A stretch of 16,215 nt of DNA, taken from contig PUNR01000302.1 of assembly GCA_003551805.1 (NCBI GenBank), forward strand, positions 1 through 16,215, read 5' to 3'. The position numbers and the translations under genes are program-made. The notes beneath the pieces are model-generated. The model was not told the DNA's origin. It saw only the letters and a program-made list of their open reading frames with translations, and made no database searches. Below, piece after piece: positions 6,143-12,483 of this stretch (positions within the stretch are counted from its first letter, which is position 1; the number at the start of each line of letters is the position of its first letter). Origin of the DNA: Loktanella sp. (GTDB lineage Bacteria > Pseudomonadota > Alphaproteobacteria > Rhodobacterales > Rhodobacteraceae).

Positions 6143-8095
6143 TTAACCGCCGACCTTTTCATGAGGGTCGAAGCCTGCGATCACGACTTCACGCGTGCGG
6201 CAATCGTCGCACATGGTCAGCAGGCGGCGGCGGTCTGCACCTTCATTGCCCGCAAACATCCAGTGGCTTTCCAGCTTTTGCATGACGCGTTCGATGCTGG
6301 ATTTGGTCCCGAAAGGTTTCGCGCATGATGTGCAGGCGAAAGGTTCTTCCTGTTTCAGCACGCGCCGCGGTGCAGCCCAAGCAGCAAGGTCGATCTGCGG
6401 GGTCAGGCTTAACGCGTCTTCAGGGCAGGTGGCCACGCAGATGGAACATTGCACGCACGCGCTTTCGGTGAACCGCAGCATCGGCATGTCGGGATTGTCG
6501 GACAAGGCCCCTGTCGGGCAGGCCCCGACGCAAGCCAGACACAAGGTGCAGGCATCAAGATCCAGTGTGACGCTGCCAAAGGGTGCGCCCTGTTGCAGCG
6601 GGATGAAATCTGTCGGCGTTGGGGAGGTGCGGTTCATTTCTTCCATCGCCAAAAGCAGCAGGCCGCGTTTGTCGTCGGGCGGCAAAAAGCCTGACCGTGC
6701 CGTGCGGGCTGGGCTGGCCTTTTGCCACAAGGCCGCATCCAGCGCATCGGGGTCATCAAGCGCCAGCAGCGCACAAGCGCCAGCATCATGGCCTGTTTCA
6801 ACGCAGATCACCGCCATCAGATCCAGCGTGTCTTGCAGCCCGTCCAGCGGATGCGCAGGGCGTGCTTTTGCCAGAACACGCACGCCGCTGGCACCGTAGG
6901 CAAGGGCTGCTGCCATGATCTCTGGCCCGATCTGTGTCGGTTCGTTGATTTGCAGCGGGATCACATGCGCCGGCAGACCACGCCCAAAGCGGGCGCTCGC
7001 GTCGATCAGGGCGGCGCCGTGGTCGGCGTCGTGGAACAGCAGGATGGGGGCATCGGTGCCACCCGCGTCGAAATAGGCCGACAGGCCCACGCGCAGGCGC
7101 GCAGCGATGTTTTCGGTGACGGGCAGGGCGTAGGCTGCAGCACCTGTCGGGCAGGCCGCAGCACATTGCCCGCAGCCTGCGCAGATAGCCGGATCAATTG
7201 ACACCGTATCGCCCAAAGACGTGATCGCTCCTGTCGGGCACAAGTTCAGACAGCGGGTGCATCCGGTCAGCGTGTTGCGCGAATGGGCGCAAAGGTCAGG
7301 TGTGAAGTTGATGTATTTGGGCTTGTCAAAGGTACCGACCATCTGGCTGGCTTGTGTCACCAGCTTGGCAATCGCCACCGGATCGCGCGGATCGGCGCGG
7401 AAATATCCCGGACGTGTTTCATGAAACAAAGCCTGCCCACCAGTCAGGTCGATCACCAGATCACAGGTCGAAACCGCGCCATTGCGTGCGGCGTCAAATT
7501 CCAGCCGCATACGCGATGACGGCAGGGGGGCTGCGTAGTCATCGACGGTCAATTCAAACGCGCCCAGATGCCCTGACGCACGCCGGATTCGCCCTTGCAA
7601 CACGGGCCATGTGGTTTGCGCGCGCGGCGTCACATCGGCGCCGGGGGTCAGCAATACGGTGATATCAAGGGTGTCGGACAGGCTTTGTGCCACATCCAGC
7701 GCGGTCTGGTCTTGGCCAAGGATCAGGGCAATACCGTTGCTGTCCAGACTGACCACATCAAACGGGGTCGCGGCAAGTTCGGCCATCGCCAGCAAAGCGG
7801 CCATCTTGGGGGCGGCTGCATCGGCATCCTGCGACCAGCCCGCCGTTTCGCGGATATTGGCAAAGTGCAATGTTCCGTCAAAACCCATATCCTCGGCGAC
7901 TTCGGTAAAAAGCGGGGCTTCTTGCGTGCAGGCAACGGTCACTTCTGCGAAATCGCCGAGTGCCTTGCGGAAATGGTCCAGCTGGCTGCGGCACAGGTGA
8001 TGCACGCTGCGGGCTTGTCCGCCAAGCGGTTGCGCGTCAATGTTCATGCTGCCTTCGCAGTTGCAAATCAGACGGGTTTTTGTTGGCTGGGGCAT
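6143..8095 (-). CDS. Polyferredoxin-like 4Fe-4S protein of the formate dehydrogenase locus (FdhT-like)
   Basis: This is a 650-residue soluble-looking protein with no signal peptide, so probably cytoplasmic. Four [4Fe-4S] motifs are visible in two pairs: C269-x9-C279-x2-C282-x3-C286-P; C305/C308/C311/C315-P; C516/C519/C522/C526-P; C547/C550/C553/C557-P. A short N-terminal C11-x-C13 and a C-terminal C588-x2-C591 plus C629-x2-C632 pair (zinc-ribbon-like or a further metal site) are extra. The segment between the cluster pairs (about 330-500) has alternating beta/alpha character with a few cysteines. I start at the ATG at 8095 (M-P-Q-P-T-K-T-R-L-I-C-N-C). A 25-residue upstream extension looks non-coding. 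Related Fe-S proteins accompany FDH operons in Shewanella and roseobacters. Electron transfer or a role in FDH maturation is likely, but the exact job is unknown. It is divergent from the accessory operon across 111 bp. Confidence 0.8.
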   Translation of the reverse strand: MPQPTKTRLICNCEGSMNIDAQPLGGQARSVHHLCRSQLDHFRKALGDFAEVTVACTQEAPLFTEVAEDMGFDGTLHFANIRETAGWSQDADAAAPKMAALLAMAELAATPFDVVSLDSNGIALILGQDQTALDVAQSLSDTLDITVLLTPGADVTPRAQTTWPVLQGRIRRASGHLGAFELTVDDYAAPLPSSRMRLEFDAARNGAVSTCDLVIDLTGGQALFHETRPGYFRADPRDPVAIAKLVTQASQMVGTFDKPKYINFTPDLCAHSRNTLTGCTRCLNLCPTGAITSLGDTVSIDPAICAGCGQCAAACPTGAAAYALPVTENIAARLRVGLSAYFDAGGTDAPILLFHDADHGAALIDASARFGRGLPAHVIPLQINEPTQIGPEIMAAALAYGASGVRVLAKARPAHPLDGLQDTLDLMAVICVETGHDAGACALLALDDPDALDAALWQKASPARTARSGFLPPDDKRGLLLLAMEEMNRTSPTPTDFIPLQQGAPFGSVTLDLDACTLCLACVGACPTGALSDNPDMPMLRFTESACVQCSICVATCPEDALSLTPQIDLAAWAAPRRVLKQEEPFACTSCAKPFGTKSSIERVMQKLESHWMFAGNEGADRRRLLTMCDDCRTREVVIAGFDPHEKVGG

Positions 8096-8171
8096 AATCG
8101 TGTCTCGCCTCTGGCTAGATATTGCTGGAACTTGACGTGTCTTGGCCGATATACGCTGCATTGATCGCAAA

Positions 8172-8185
8172 GCCTAGGCATAGGC
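8172..8185. repeat. Short inverted repeat in the divergent FDH promoter region
   Basis: GCCTA-GGCA-TAGGC is a perfect 5-bp inverted repeat 22 bp upstream of the ATG at 8207, in the 111-bp region separating the Fe-S gene from the accessory operon. It could be an operator half-pair or a leader hairpin. I could not place a convincing -35/-10 pair in this region on either strand. Confidence 0.3.
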
Positions 8186-8206
8186 GCGGGATAAACGGGA
8201 GGCGAC

Positions 8207-8941
8207 ATGGACGACACATCACGAACCCACGGATTGGGCCACATCCTGCTGCCACCACCTTACACGCTGCATCACGGGACAGGGCCGGATGTTCTGGAAC
8301 AGGCCGTGGCACTTGCACCAGAGCACGGGGCAGGGACGCTGGTTTGCGATGCTTCTTCGGGTCTGCTTTTCATTGCGCTGGTGCTGGAACCTACGCAAAA
8401 GCTGGAAGAAGCGCAGATGGCCTTTGCGCTGGGCATGACCGCAGTCGCCGACGCGCTGGCGGCGCATTGCCCGCCTGAACGTGCGGTGCGGCTGAACTGG
8501 CCCGATGAAATCCGCTATGACAAGGCGCGGCTTGGCGGCGGGCGCTTTGCCGTGGCACCGGGAACCGGACCGCAGGATGTGCCCGACTGGATGGTTTTCG
8601 CGGTCGAACTGATCGCTGAACGCGACCATCTGCTGGAGCCAGGGCAATTCGCGGAATCGACATCGCTGCAAGAGGAAGGCTTTGATGCGCATGAAGACAT
8701 CATCGCGACCTTTGCCAGCTATGTGATGTTGTATTTCGACCGCTGGGCGCATGATGGTCTGGATGCCGTGACAAATCGCTATCTGATGCGCGTTGACCCG
8801 CCGTTGCTGCGCGGCGTGCGCCGGATTGAAGGCGACCGCATGATCGAGATTACGCCCGCAGGCGGCGGCAAACGGTCAGAGCCGATGATGCAATCGTTCA
8901 ACGCCTCGGGCTGGCGCGATGCCAAGGGGCCGAAACTGTGA
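8207..8941 (+). CDS. Biotin/lipoate-protein ligase-like protein (DUF4444-type C-terminus)
   Basis: This is a 244-residue protein resembling the catalytic fold of biotin/lipoate ligases: L-V-C-D-A-S-S-G-L-L-F-I-A-L-V-L (45-60), then R-L-N-W-P-D-E-I (95-102) in place of the W-P-N-D motif, then R-L-G-G-G-R (108-113) in place of K-L-A-G-I. The lysine that contacts the acyl-adenylate in BirA appears to be R108 here, and the G-R-G-R-R-G adenylate loop is absent. Ligase activity is therefore doubtful. The C-terminal R-V-D-P-P-L-L-R-G-V-R-R-I-E-G region fits the small DUF4444 domain found on such proteins. The ATG at 8207 follows GGGAGG at a good distance. It is the first gene of the plus-strand run, and its stop overlaps the next start by 4 nt (GTGA). 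An FDH-linked role is inferred from position only. Confidence 0.7.
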   Translation: MDDTSRTHGLGHILLPPPYTLHHGTGPDVLEQAVALAPEHGAGTLVCDASSGLLFIALVLEPTQKLEEAQMAFALGMTAVADALAAHCPPERAVRLNWPDEIRYDKARLGGGRFAVAPGTGPQDVPDWMVFAVELIAERDHLLEPGQFAESTSLQEEGFDAHEDIIATFASYVMLYFDRWAHDGLDAVTNRYLMRVDPPLLRGVRRIEGDRMIEITPAGGGKRSEPMMQSFNASGWRDAKGPKL

Positions 8942-9498
8942 TCCGCCTGCCGCGGACCATCCAGCTTGATGCGTCTGACAAGGTGGTGTTCAGCACTTCT
9001 GCGACGCCCGGTGAATGGGCCGTGCCGGGCACGTTCCTGTACTGGGGGCGCAGCCCGGATGATCTGACGCGCAAAGAGGCGATCGCCTTCCGGTCAGGGT
9101 TTCTGGGGGTCGATAGTTTCGGCCATTCCACGCTGGTGACGGTGCAAGAAGCCCGCCCCGAGGAACGCGAAGAAATGGTGATAACCCTCGCACGCCAATT
9201 GGTGGCGCATTTGGGCGCGCCTTCGCTGGATGCCGCCCGCCCCGCAGCCGAAGAAGAGGTCGCGCTGGCCGAAAGCCTGTGCCGCGACCATGCGTTGAAC
9301 ACCCTGATTGCGCTGCACCGCAAACATGATGCGGGCGATATCCGCGAACAGTTTCGCACGCTCAAACCACGCGACGAGACGGCCTTTTCCGGATCGCATC
9401 TGCAAGGCCACGACCGCGCCTTTCAATTCTTCGAGGAAACCGAAGATACCGGACCTGAAGATCACGTCGATATCTTTAACCTGAGAGGAAAGCCCTGA
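8938..9498 (+). CDS. DUF6505-like protein of unknown function
   Basis: This is a 186-residue, probably cytoplasmic protein with no signal peptide or membrane segment. The N-terminal half is beta-rich (M-I-R-L-P-R-T-I-Q-L-D, then G-E-W-A-V-P-G-T-F-L-Y-W-G) and contains the conserved-looking F-R-S-G-F-L-G-V-D-S-F-G-H-S-T-L-V. The C-terminal half is acidic and helical. I associate this architecture and its place between the ligase-like gene and DUF6352 with the family named DUF6505 in roseobacter genomes, but from memory. The start is GTG at 8938, sharing GTGA with the upstream stop, which implies translational coupling. The stop shares one base with the next ATG. No catalytic motif is recognisable. 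The function is unknown. Confidence 0.65.
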   Translation: MIRLPRTIQLDASDKVVFSTSATPGEWAVPGTFLYWGRSPDDLTRKEAIAFRSGFLGVDSFGHSTLVTVQEARPEEREEMVITLARQLVAHLGAPSLDAARPAAEEEVALAESLCRDHALNTLIALHRKHDAGDIREQFRTLKPRDETAFSGSHLQGHDRAFQFFEETEDTGPEDHVDIFNLRGKP

Positions 9499-10487
9499 TG
9501 CCGGAATTCTGGGTCGCCTCTGGCCATCATCTCACGCGTCTGGACAAGGCGGGGCGCATGATCGTCACCGACGAATTGATCCTTGCATGGCTTGCACGGC
9601 CAGAGGTTCTGCCCCCGCCAGAGGCATGTGCTGCCGAACGCGCCTTGCACAAAAGGCTGATGGAACACCCGCGCGCCAAAGTGTCCGATATGGAACTTAT
9701 CGCGCTGCAAGACGCTGATGCACTGGAAAACTGGCGCTTTTTGCTGGCCTTGCGAGACCGACTGATCGCTGCTGGCACGGTAGAAGAAGGCTATGCGCGG
9801 ATCGTGCAGGACGGCGTCACGATACCTGTTGTGTTCATGTCCCAGCTTGTGCAGCTGATCCTGCGCAACGCGCTGGATGGCTGCACCGACCCGCAAACTT
9901 TGCGTGCGGCAGAGTGTTTCTTTCGCCCGCAGCGCAGCCACATTCAGGACGACAATCTGTTTCTGGCGGATGAAGAACTGGTGCAATTGCTGGAACAGGA
10001 AATGCACAGTTCGCCGCTGACCGCGATGTTGTCGGGCGGGATCGACGGGCTGGATGTGCTCAGCGACAGCAACGATTGGACCTATTGGTCACGGTCGGAC
10101 GCACACACAATGGTGCTGAACTTTGGCGGCGATGCGACCGCGCGCGCGGGCATGGCAGCGGCGATTGGCGCGTTTTTGAAACATATGCTGGGGCTTGACT
10201 GCACCGTGACAGCGCAGACCAGTATGGAAAACATTGATCTGCAGTGGTTTGTCGGGCTGGATCAGGCGGGCACCGCGATTGGCAACGCTGTCTGGCGCAA
10301 TCAGCCGCTGCCCGCTACACTGGTGGGGCTGTTCCGGCTGGATATTGCGGATGATGTCCGCGTGACGCCTGACTTGCGCGGCCAGCCAATCTGGTTGTTT
10401 CTTGGGCTGGGCGCGGACGGGGCGGTGCGGATCAAGCCGCAAAACCTGCTGACAGGGCTGCCGCTTGCTGTGCCCGTGCTGAACTAA
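9498..10487 (+). CDS. DUF6352-like protein of unknown function
   Basis: This is a 329-residue soluble protein with no cysteine motifs typical of metal clusters and no signal peptide. It begins M-P-E-F-W-V-A-S-G-H-H-L-T and has a helical N-terminal half, followed by a segment with L-N-F-G-G-D-A-T-A-R and I-D-L-Q-W-F-V-G-L-D-Q-A-G. The C-terminus is beta-rich (V-R-V-T-P-D-L-R-G-Q-P-I-W-L-F-L). I place it in the DUF6352 group, which I remember as an FDH-locus companion in Rhodobacterales. The ATG overlaps the previous stop as TGATG and has AGAGGAAA upstream, so it is coupled to the DUF6505-like gene. The function is unknown. FDH maturation is a guess from context. Confidence 0.65.
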   Translation: MPEFWVASGHHLTRLDKAGRMIVTDELILAWLARPEVLPPPEACAAERALHKRLMEHPRAKVSDMELIALQDADALENWRFLLALRDRLIAAGTVEEGYARIVQDGVTIPVVFMSQLVQLILRNALDGCTDPQTLRAAECFFRPQRSHIQDDNLFLADEELVQLLEQEMHSSPLTAMLSGGIDGLDVLSDSNDWTYWSRSDAHTMVLNFGGDATARAGMAAAIGAFLKHMLGLDCTVTAQTSMENIDLQWFVGLDQAGTAIGNAVWRNQPLPATLVGLFRLDIADDVRVTPDLRGQPIWLFLGLGADGAVRIKPQNLLTGLPLAVPVLN

Positions 10488-10497
10488 GGGAAAGAAA

Positions 10498-11028
10498 ATG
10501 CCTGAATTGATCCTGCGCATCTCGGTTCTTGCACTGCGGCGGCCTGCGGTGACGAAATGGGGCGCAGGCGAATTGCGCCCCTGTTCAGTGCTGCCACAAG
10601 AACCTGCCGCTGCGGCCAACACGCTGCTTCATTCCGATAACGGGGTCGAGACATGGTATCTGGGTGGTCGCGACCTGGTGCTTTATTCGGGCGATACGTT
10701 GCATCACCGCGATAATCTTTCCTCGGGTCGTCCGGCACTTTGGGTTGCGCTGCGCGGGCAAGACCCCAAAACAGCCGAGATCGTGAATGTCACGGCTGAC
10801 CCTTACGAGGGCGAAGGTTACGCATCCGATCTGGACCTTTTTGTCGAACCGGTACCGATGCCGGCCGTGATCCAGACCCGGATCGCGGAATTTATCGCCC
10901 AACATCATGTGGATATCCCGTTCAAGAAACGCAAACGCCATGTGATTGATCCCAACGCCCCACCGCCGCGCGCGCCGCGCATTTTGCAAAACGAAGACAA
11001 ATGGGCGCATAATCCGCGCAAAAGGTGA
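10498..11028 (+). CDS. DUF3305 protein of the formate dehydrogenase accessory cluster
   Basis: This is a 176-residue cytoplasmic protein. It has an N-terminal strand, then conserved aromatic positions typical of DUF3305: R-R-P-A-V-T-K-W-G (14-22), E-T-W-Y-L-G-G-R-D-L-V-L-Y (51-63) and R-P-A-L-W-V-A-L-R-G. The C-terminal quarter is basic and proline-rich (K-K-R-K-R-H-V-I-D-P-N-A-P-P-P-R-A-P-R) and may be disordered or bind a partner. DUF3305 and DUF3306 genes are typically paired next to FDH genes, for example in Shewanella and alphaproteobacteria, and are thought to assist FDH. No biochemical role is established that I know of. It begins 10 nt after the preceding gene with GGGAAAG as ribosome site, and ends 3 nt before the DUF3306 start. 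Confidence 0.82.
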   Translation: MPELILRISVLALRRPAVTKWGAGELRPCSVLPQEPAAAANTLLHSDNGVETWYLGGRDLVLYSGDTLHHRDNLSSGRPALWVALRGQDPKTAEIVNVTADPYEGEGYASDLDLFVEPVPMPAVIQTRIAEFIAQHHVDIPFKKRKRHVIDPNAPPPRAPRILQNEDKWAHNPRKR

Positions 11029-11031
11029 GCC

Positions 11032-11679
11032 ATGCCAAAATCGATCAAAGATGACGATTCCTTCCTTGGCCGCTGGTCGCGTAACAAACGTGCGCAGCCG
11101 GTCGAAGACGACGTCGATCAGCCAGATCCCGTACCAGAGCCAGAGGTCGCGGAAGAAGAATCACATGATGAGGACCTCATCGCTTCATTGCCTGCTTTGG
11201 ACGATCTGACACCCCAAACTGATATTCGTGTGTTCCTCCAAAAAGGCGTGCCAAAGGCGTTGCGCAACGCGGCCCTGCGCCGGAAATGGATGCTGGTGCC
11301 GGGGATCAGGGACCACAAGGATCCGGCTGTCGATTACGCCTGGGACTGGAACACACCGGGCGGCGTGCCCGGCGACGGGTTGGCGCCGTCACCCGAAAGG
11401 ACGGCGGAAATGCTGCGCGATCTGATGATGCCACGCCGCGATGCAGCAATCACGCAGGCCGATGAAACAGAGGCGGATGCCGATGATCCCGCCGTGCACA
11501 AGACTGCAGATGTTGCAGCGCAGCACAAAGATCTGCCCCAAGAACAACCCGTTGCCGTGCGTCTTGAAAGTAACTCACCTGCAGTCAATGAGGCTGATAT
11601 CGCGCAATCGCCAAAGCCTGACCCAGACGACGGAACCCCGCTGGTGCGTCGGCGGCATGGTGGCGCGTTGCCGTCATAA
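11032..11679 (+). CDS. DUF3306 protein of the formate dehydrogenase accessory cluster
   Basis: This is a 215-residue protein. The family hallmarks are the N-terminal S-F-L-G-R-W-S-R-N-K (10-19) and the core F-L-Q-K-G-V-P-K-A-L-R-N-A-A-L-R-R-K-W (68-86), followed by D-Y-A-W-D-W-N-T-P-G-G (101-111). Between them lies an acidic linker rich in Asp, Glu and Pro (24-50). After about 120, a long Asp/Ala/Gln-rich tail looks disordered and less conserved. It contains no enzyme motif. It sits directly after DUF3305 (3-nt gap), the usual pairing. As the last gene before a 139-bp gap it may end the accessory transcription unit, although read-through into the structural genes is possible. Its role in FDH biogenesis is inferred from association. 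Confidence 0.82.
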   Translation: MPKSIKDDDSFLGRWSRNKRAQPVEDDVDQPDPVPEPEVAEEESHDEDLIASLPALDDLTPQTDIRVFLQKGVPKALRNAALRRKWMLVPGIRDHKDPAVDYAWDWNTPGGVPGDGLAPSPERTAEMLRDLMMPRRDAAITQADETEADADDPAVHKTADVAAQHKDLPQEQPVAVRLESNSPAVNEADIAQSPKPDPDDGTPLVRRRHGGALPS

Positions 11680-11708
11680 TCAGGTCGCGGTGCGCCGCGC
11701 TAAAGCTC

Positions 11709-11723
11709 TGATTTCGGAAATCA
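11709..11723. promoter_or_regulatory. Perfect 15-bp dyad upstream of torD
   Basis: TGATTTC-G-GAAATCA is perfectly symmetric around base 11716. No T-run follows, so a terminator is unlikely. With the proposed start site near 11774 it would lie around -58, a usual place for an activator. Confidence 0.4.
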
Positions 11724-11738
11724 ATGTGCCAAAAAATC

Positions 11739-11767
11739 TGGACACTCCGGACCCGTGGGTCTAATAC
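11739..11767 (+). promoter_or_regulatory. Candidate promoter for torD-fdhXAB
   Basis: TGGACA (11739-11744, five of six bases of the -35 consensus) and TAATAC (11762-11767, a weak -10) are spaced by 17 nt, predicting a start near 11774. The 139-bp gap before torD is by far the longest in the plus-strand run, which makes a second promoter reasonable. Confidence 0.4.
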
Positions 11768-11775
11768 TGGTGATA

Positions 11776-11796
11776 GTGGTAACAATATCTTACCAC
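11776..11796. promoter_or_regulatory. Perfect 21-bp dyad just upstream of torD
   Basis: GTGGTAA (11776-11782), a 7-nt centre and TTACCAC (11790-11796) are perfectly complementary. The dyad contains a T-N11-A arrangement, as in LysR-type binding boxes. It would overlap or directly follow the predicted start of transcription. Read as RNA it could form a leader hairpin 22 nt before the torD ATG. Confidence 0.42.
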
Positions 11797-11818
11797 AAGG
11801 GATGTAGGATTCAGACAA

Positions 11819-12424
11819 ATGACAGATAGCCAGCCCCGAATTGGGCGAGCCATCGATGCATTGGAAGCCGCGAGAAGCGAACAATATCGCTTTTTGGCCC
11901 GCATGTTATCGGCCAGCCCTGATCGTGAAATGCTGAACCAGATTGCTGGTCTGCAAGGCGACGAAACCCCGATGGGTCGCGCGTTTACGGCGCTTGCAGA
12001 TGCTGCAAAAACCGCCGATCCCGCCCGCGTTGAACGCGAATTTTTCGAACTGTTCATCGGCGTCGGACGCGGTGAATTGTTGCCCTATGCGAGCTTTTAC
12101 CAGACCGGTTTCTTGAATGAACGGCCTTTGGCAATCCTGCGCGATGATCTGTCCCGTTTGGGCGTTGCGCGCGCCAAGGGGCGGCACGAGCCCGAAGACC
12201 ACATCGCGATCCTGCTGGATGTGATGGCCGATTTGATCGCAGGCGATATTCCCGCAAGCCCGGACATGCAGGCGGCGTTCTTCAATCGCCACCTCGCACC
12301 TTGGGCTGCGCAAATGTTTGACGATCTGGCCATCGCGCCAAGTGCACAGTTTTATCGACCACTGGCCGAAATAGGCCGGTTGCTGACCGACATCGAGGCG
12401 CGGGCTTTCCAGCTCGCTGCCTGA
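11819..12424 (+). CDS. TorD/DmsD-family chaperone for the formate dehydrogenase
   Basis: This is a 201-residue all-helical protein of the TorD family, dedicated cytoplasmic chaperones that bind Tat signal peptides and hold molybdoenzyme apoproteins until the cofactor is inserted. Visible signatures are E-F-F-E-L-F-I-G (74-81), L-P-Y-A-S-F-Y-Q-T-G-F-L-N-E-R-P-L (88-104) and the conserved E-P-E-D-H-I-A (124-130) before the next helix. Length is typical. The client is almost certainly the FdhA encoded next but one, which carries a Tat signal. The ATG at 11819 has the purine-rich AGGATT upstream, a modest ribosome site. It opens the structural part of the locus after a long gap holding two dyads. 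Confidence 0.87.
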   Translation: MTDSQPRIGRAIDALEAARSEQYRFLARMLSASPDREMLNQIAGLQGDETPMGRAFTALADAAKTADPARVEREFFELFIGVGRGELLPYASFYQTGFLNERPLAILRDDLSRLGVARAKGRHEPEDHIAILLDVMADLIAGDIPASPDMQAAFFNRHLAPWAAQMFDDLAIAPSAQFYRPLAEIGRLLTDIEARAFQLAA

Positions 12425-12435
12425 CAAAAACGTAT

Positions 12436-12463
12436 TTTCCGGTAAGCCAGCCAGCTTTCCGGT
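12436..12463. repeat. 8-bp direct repeat in the torD-fdhX gap
   Basis: TTTCCGGT occurs at 12436-12443 and 12456-12463, exactly 20 bp apart start to start, in the 59-bp gap after torD. The spacing of about two helical turns would suit two protein contacts on one DNA face, but eight bases can recur by chance. Confidence 0.22.
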
Positions 12464-12483
12464 CCGCCATGAGGGAGAAGCAG

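Noticed and set aside
5942..6328. 128-codon plus-strand frame in the convergent gap
   Set aside because: It runs deep into the 3' end of the Fe-S gene on the opposite strand and its Arg/Ala/Asp-rich translation looks like an out-of-frame shadow.
8096..8170. 25-residue N-terminal extension of the Fe-S protein from a start at 8170
   Set aside because: The extension is not protein-like and lies in the divergent promoter region; the ATG at 8095 gives the natural start before T-R-L-I-C-N-C.
11709..11723. FNR box
   Set aside because: The half-sites TGAT and ATCA are separated by 7 bases where FNR/FnrL sites need a shorter fixed spacing of 4 between TTGAT and ATCAA.
12469..12483. Earlier ATG for the FdhX-like protein
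   Set aside because: There is no ribosome site before it; the GAGGGAG it would translate is itself correctly spaced for the ATG at 12484.
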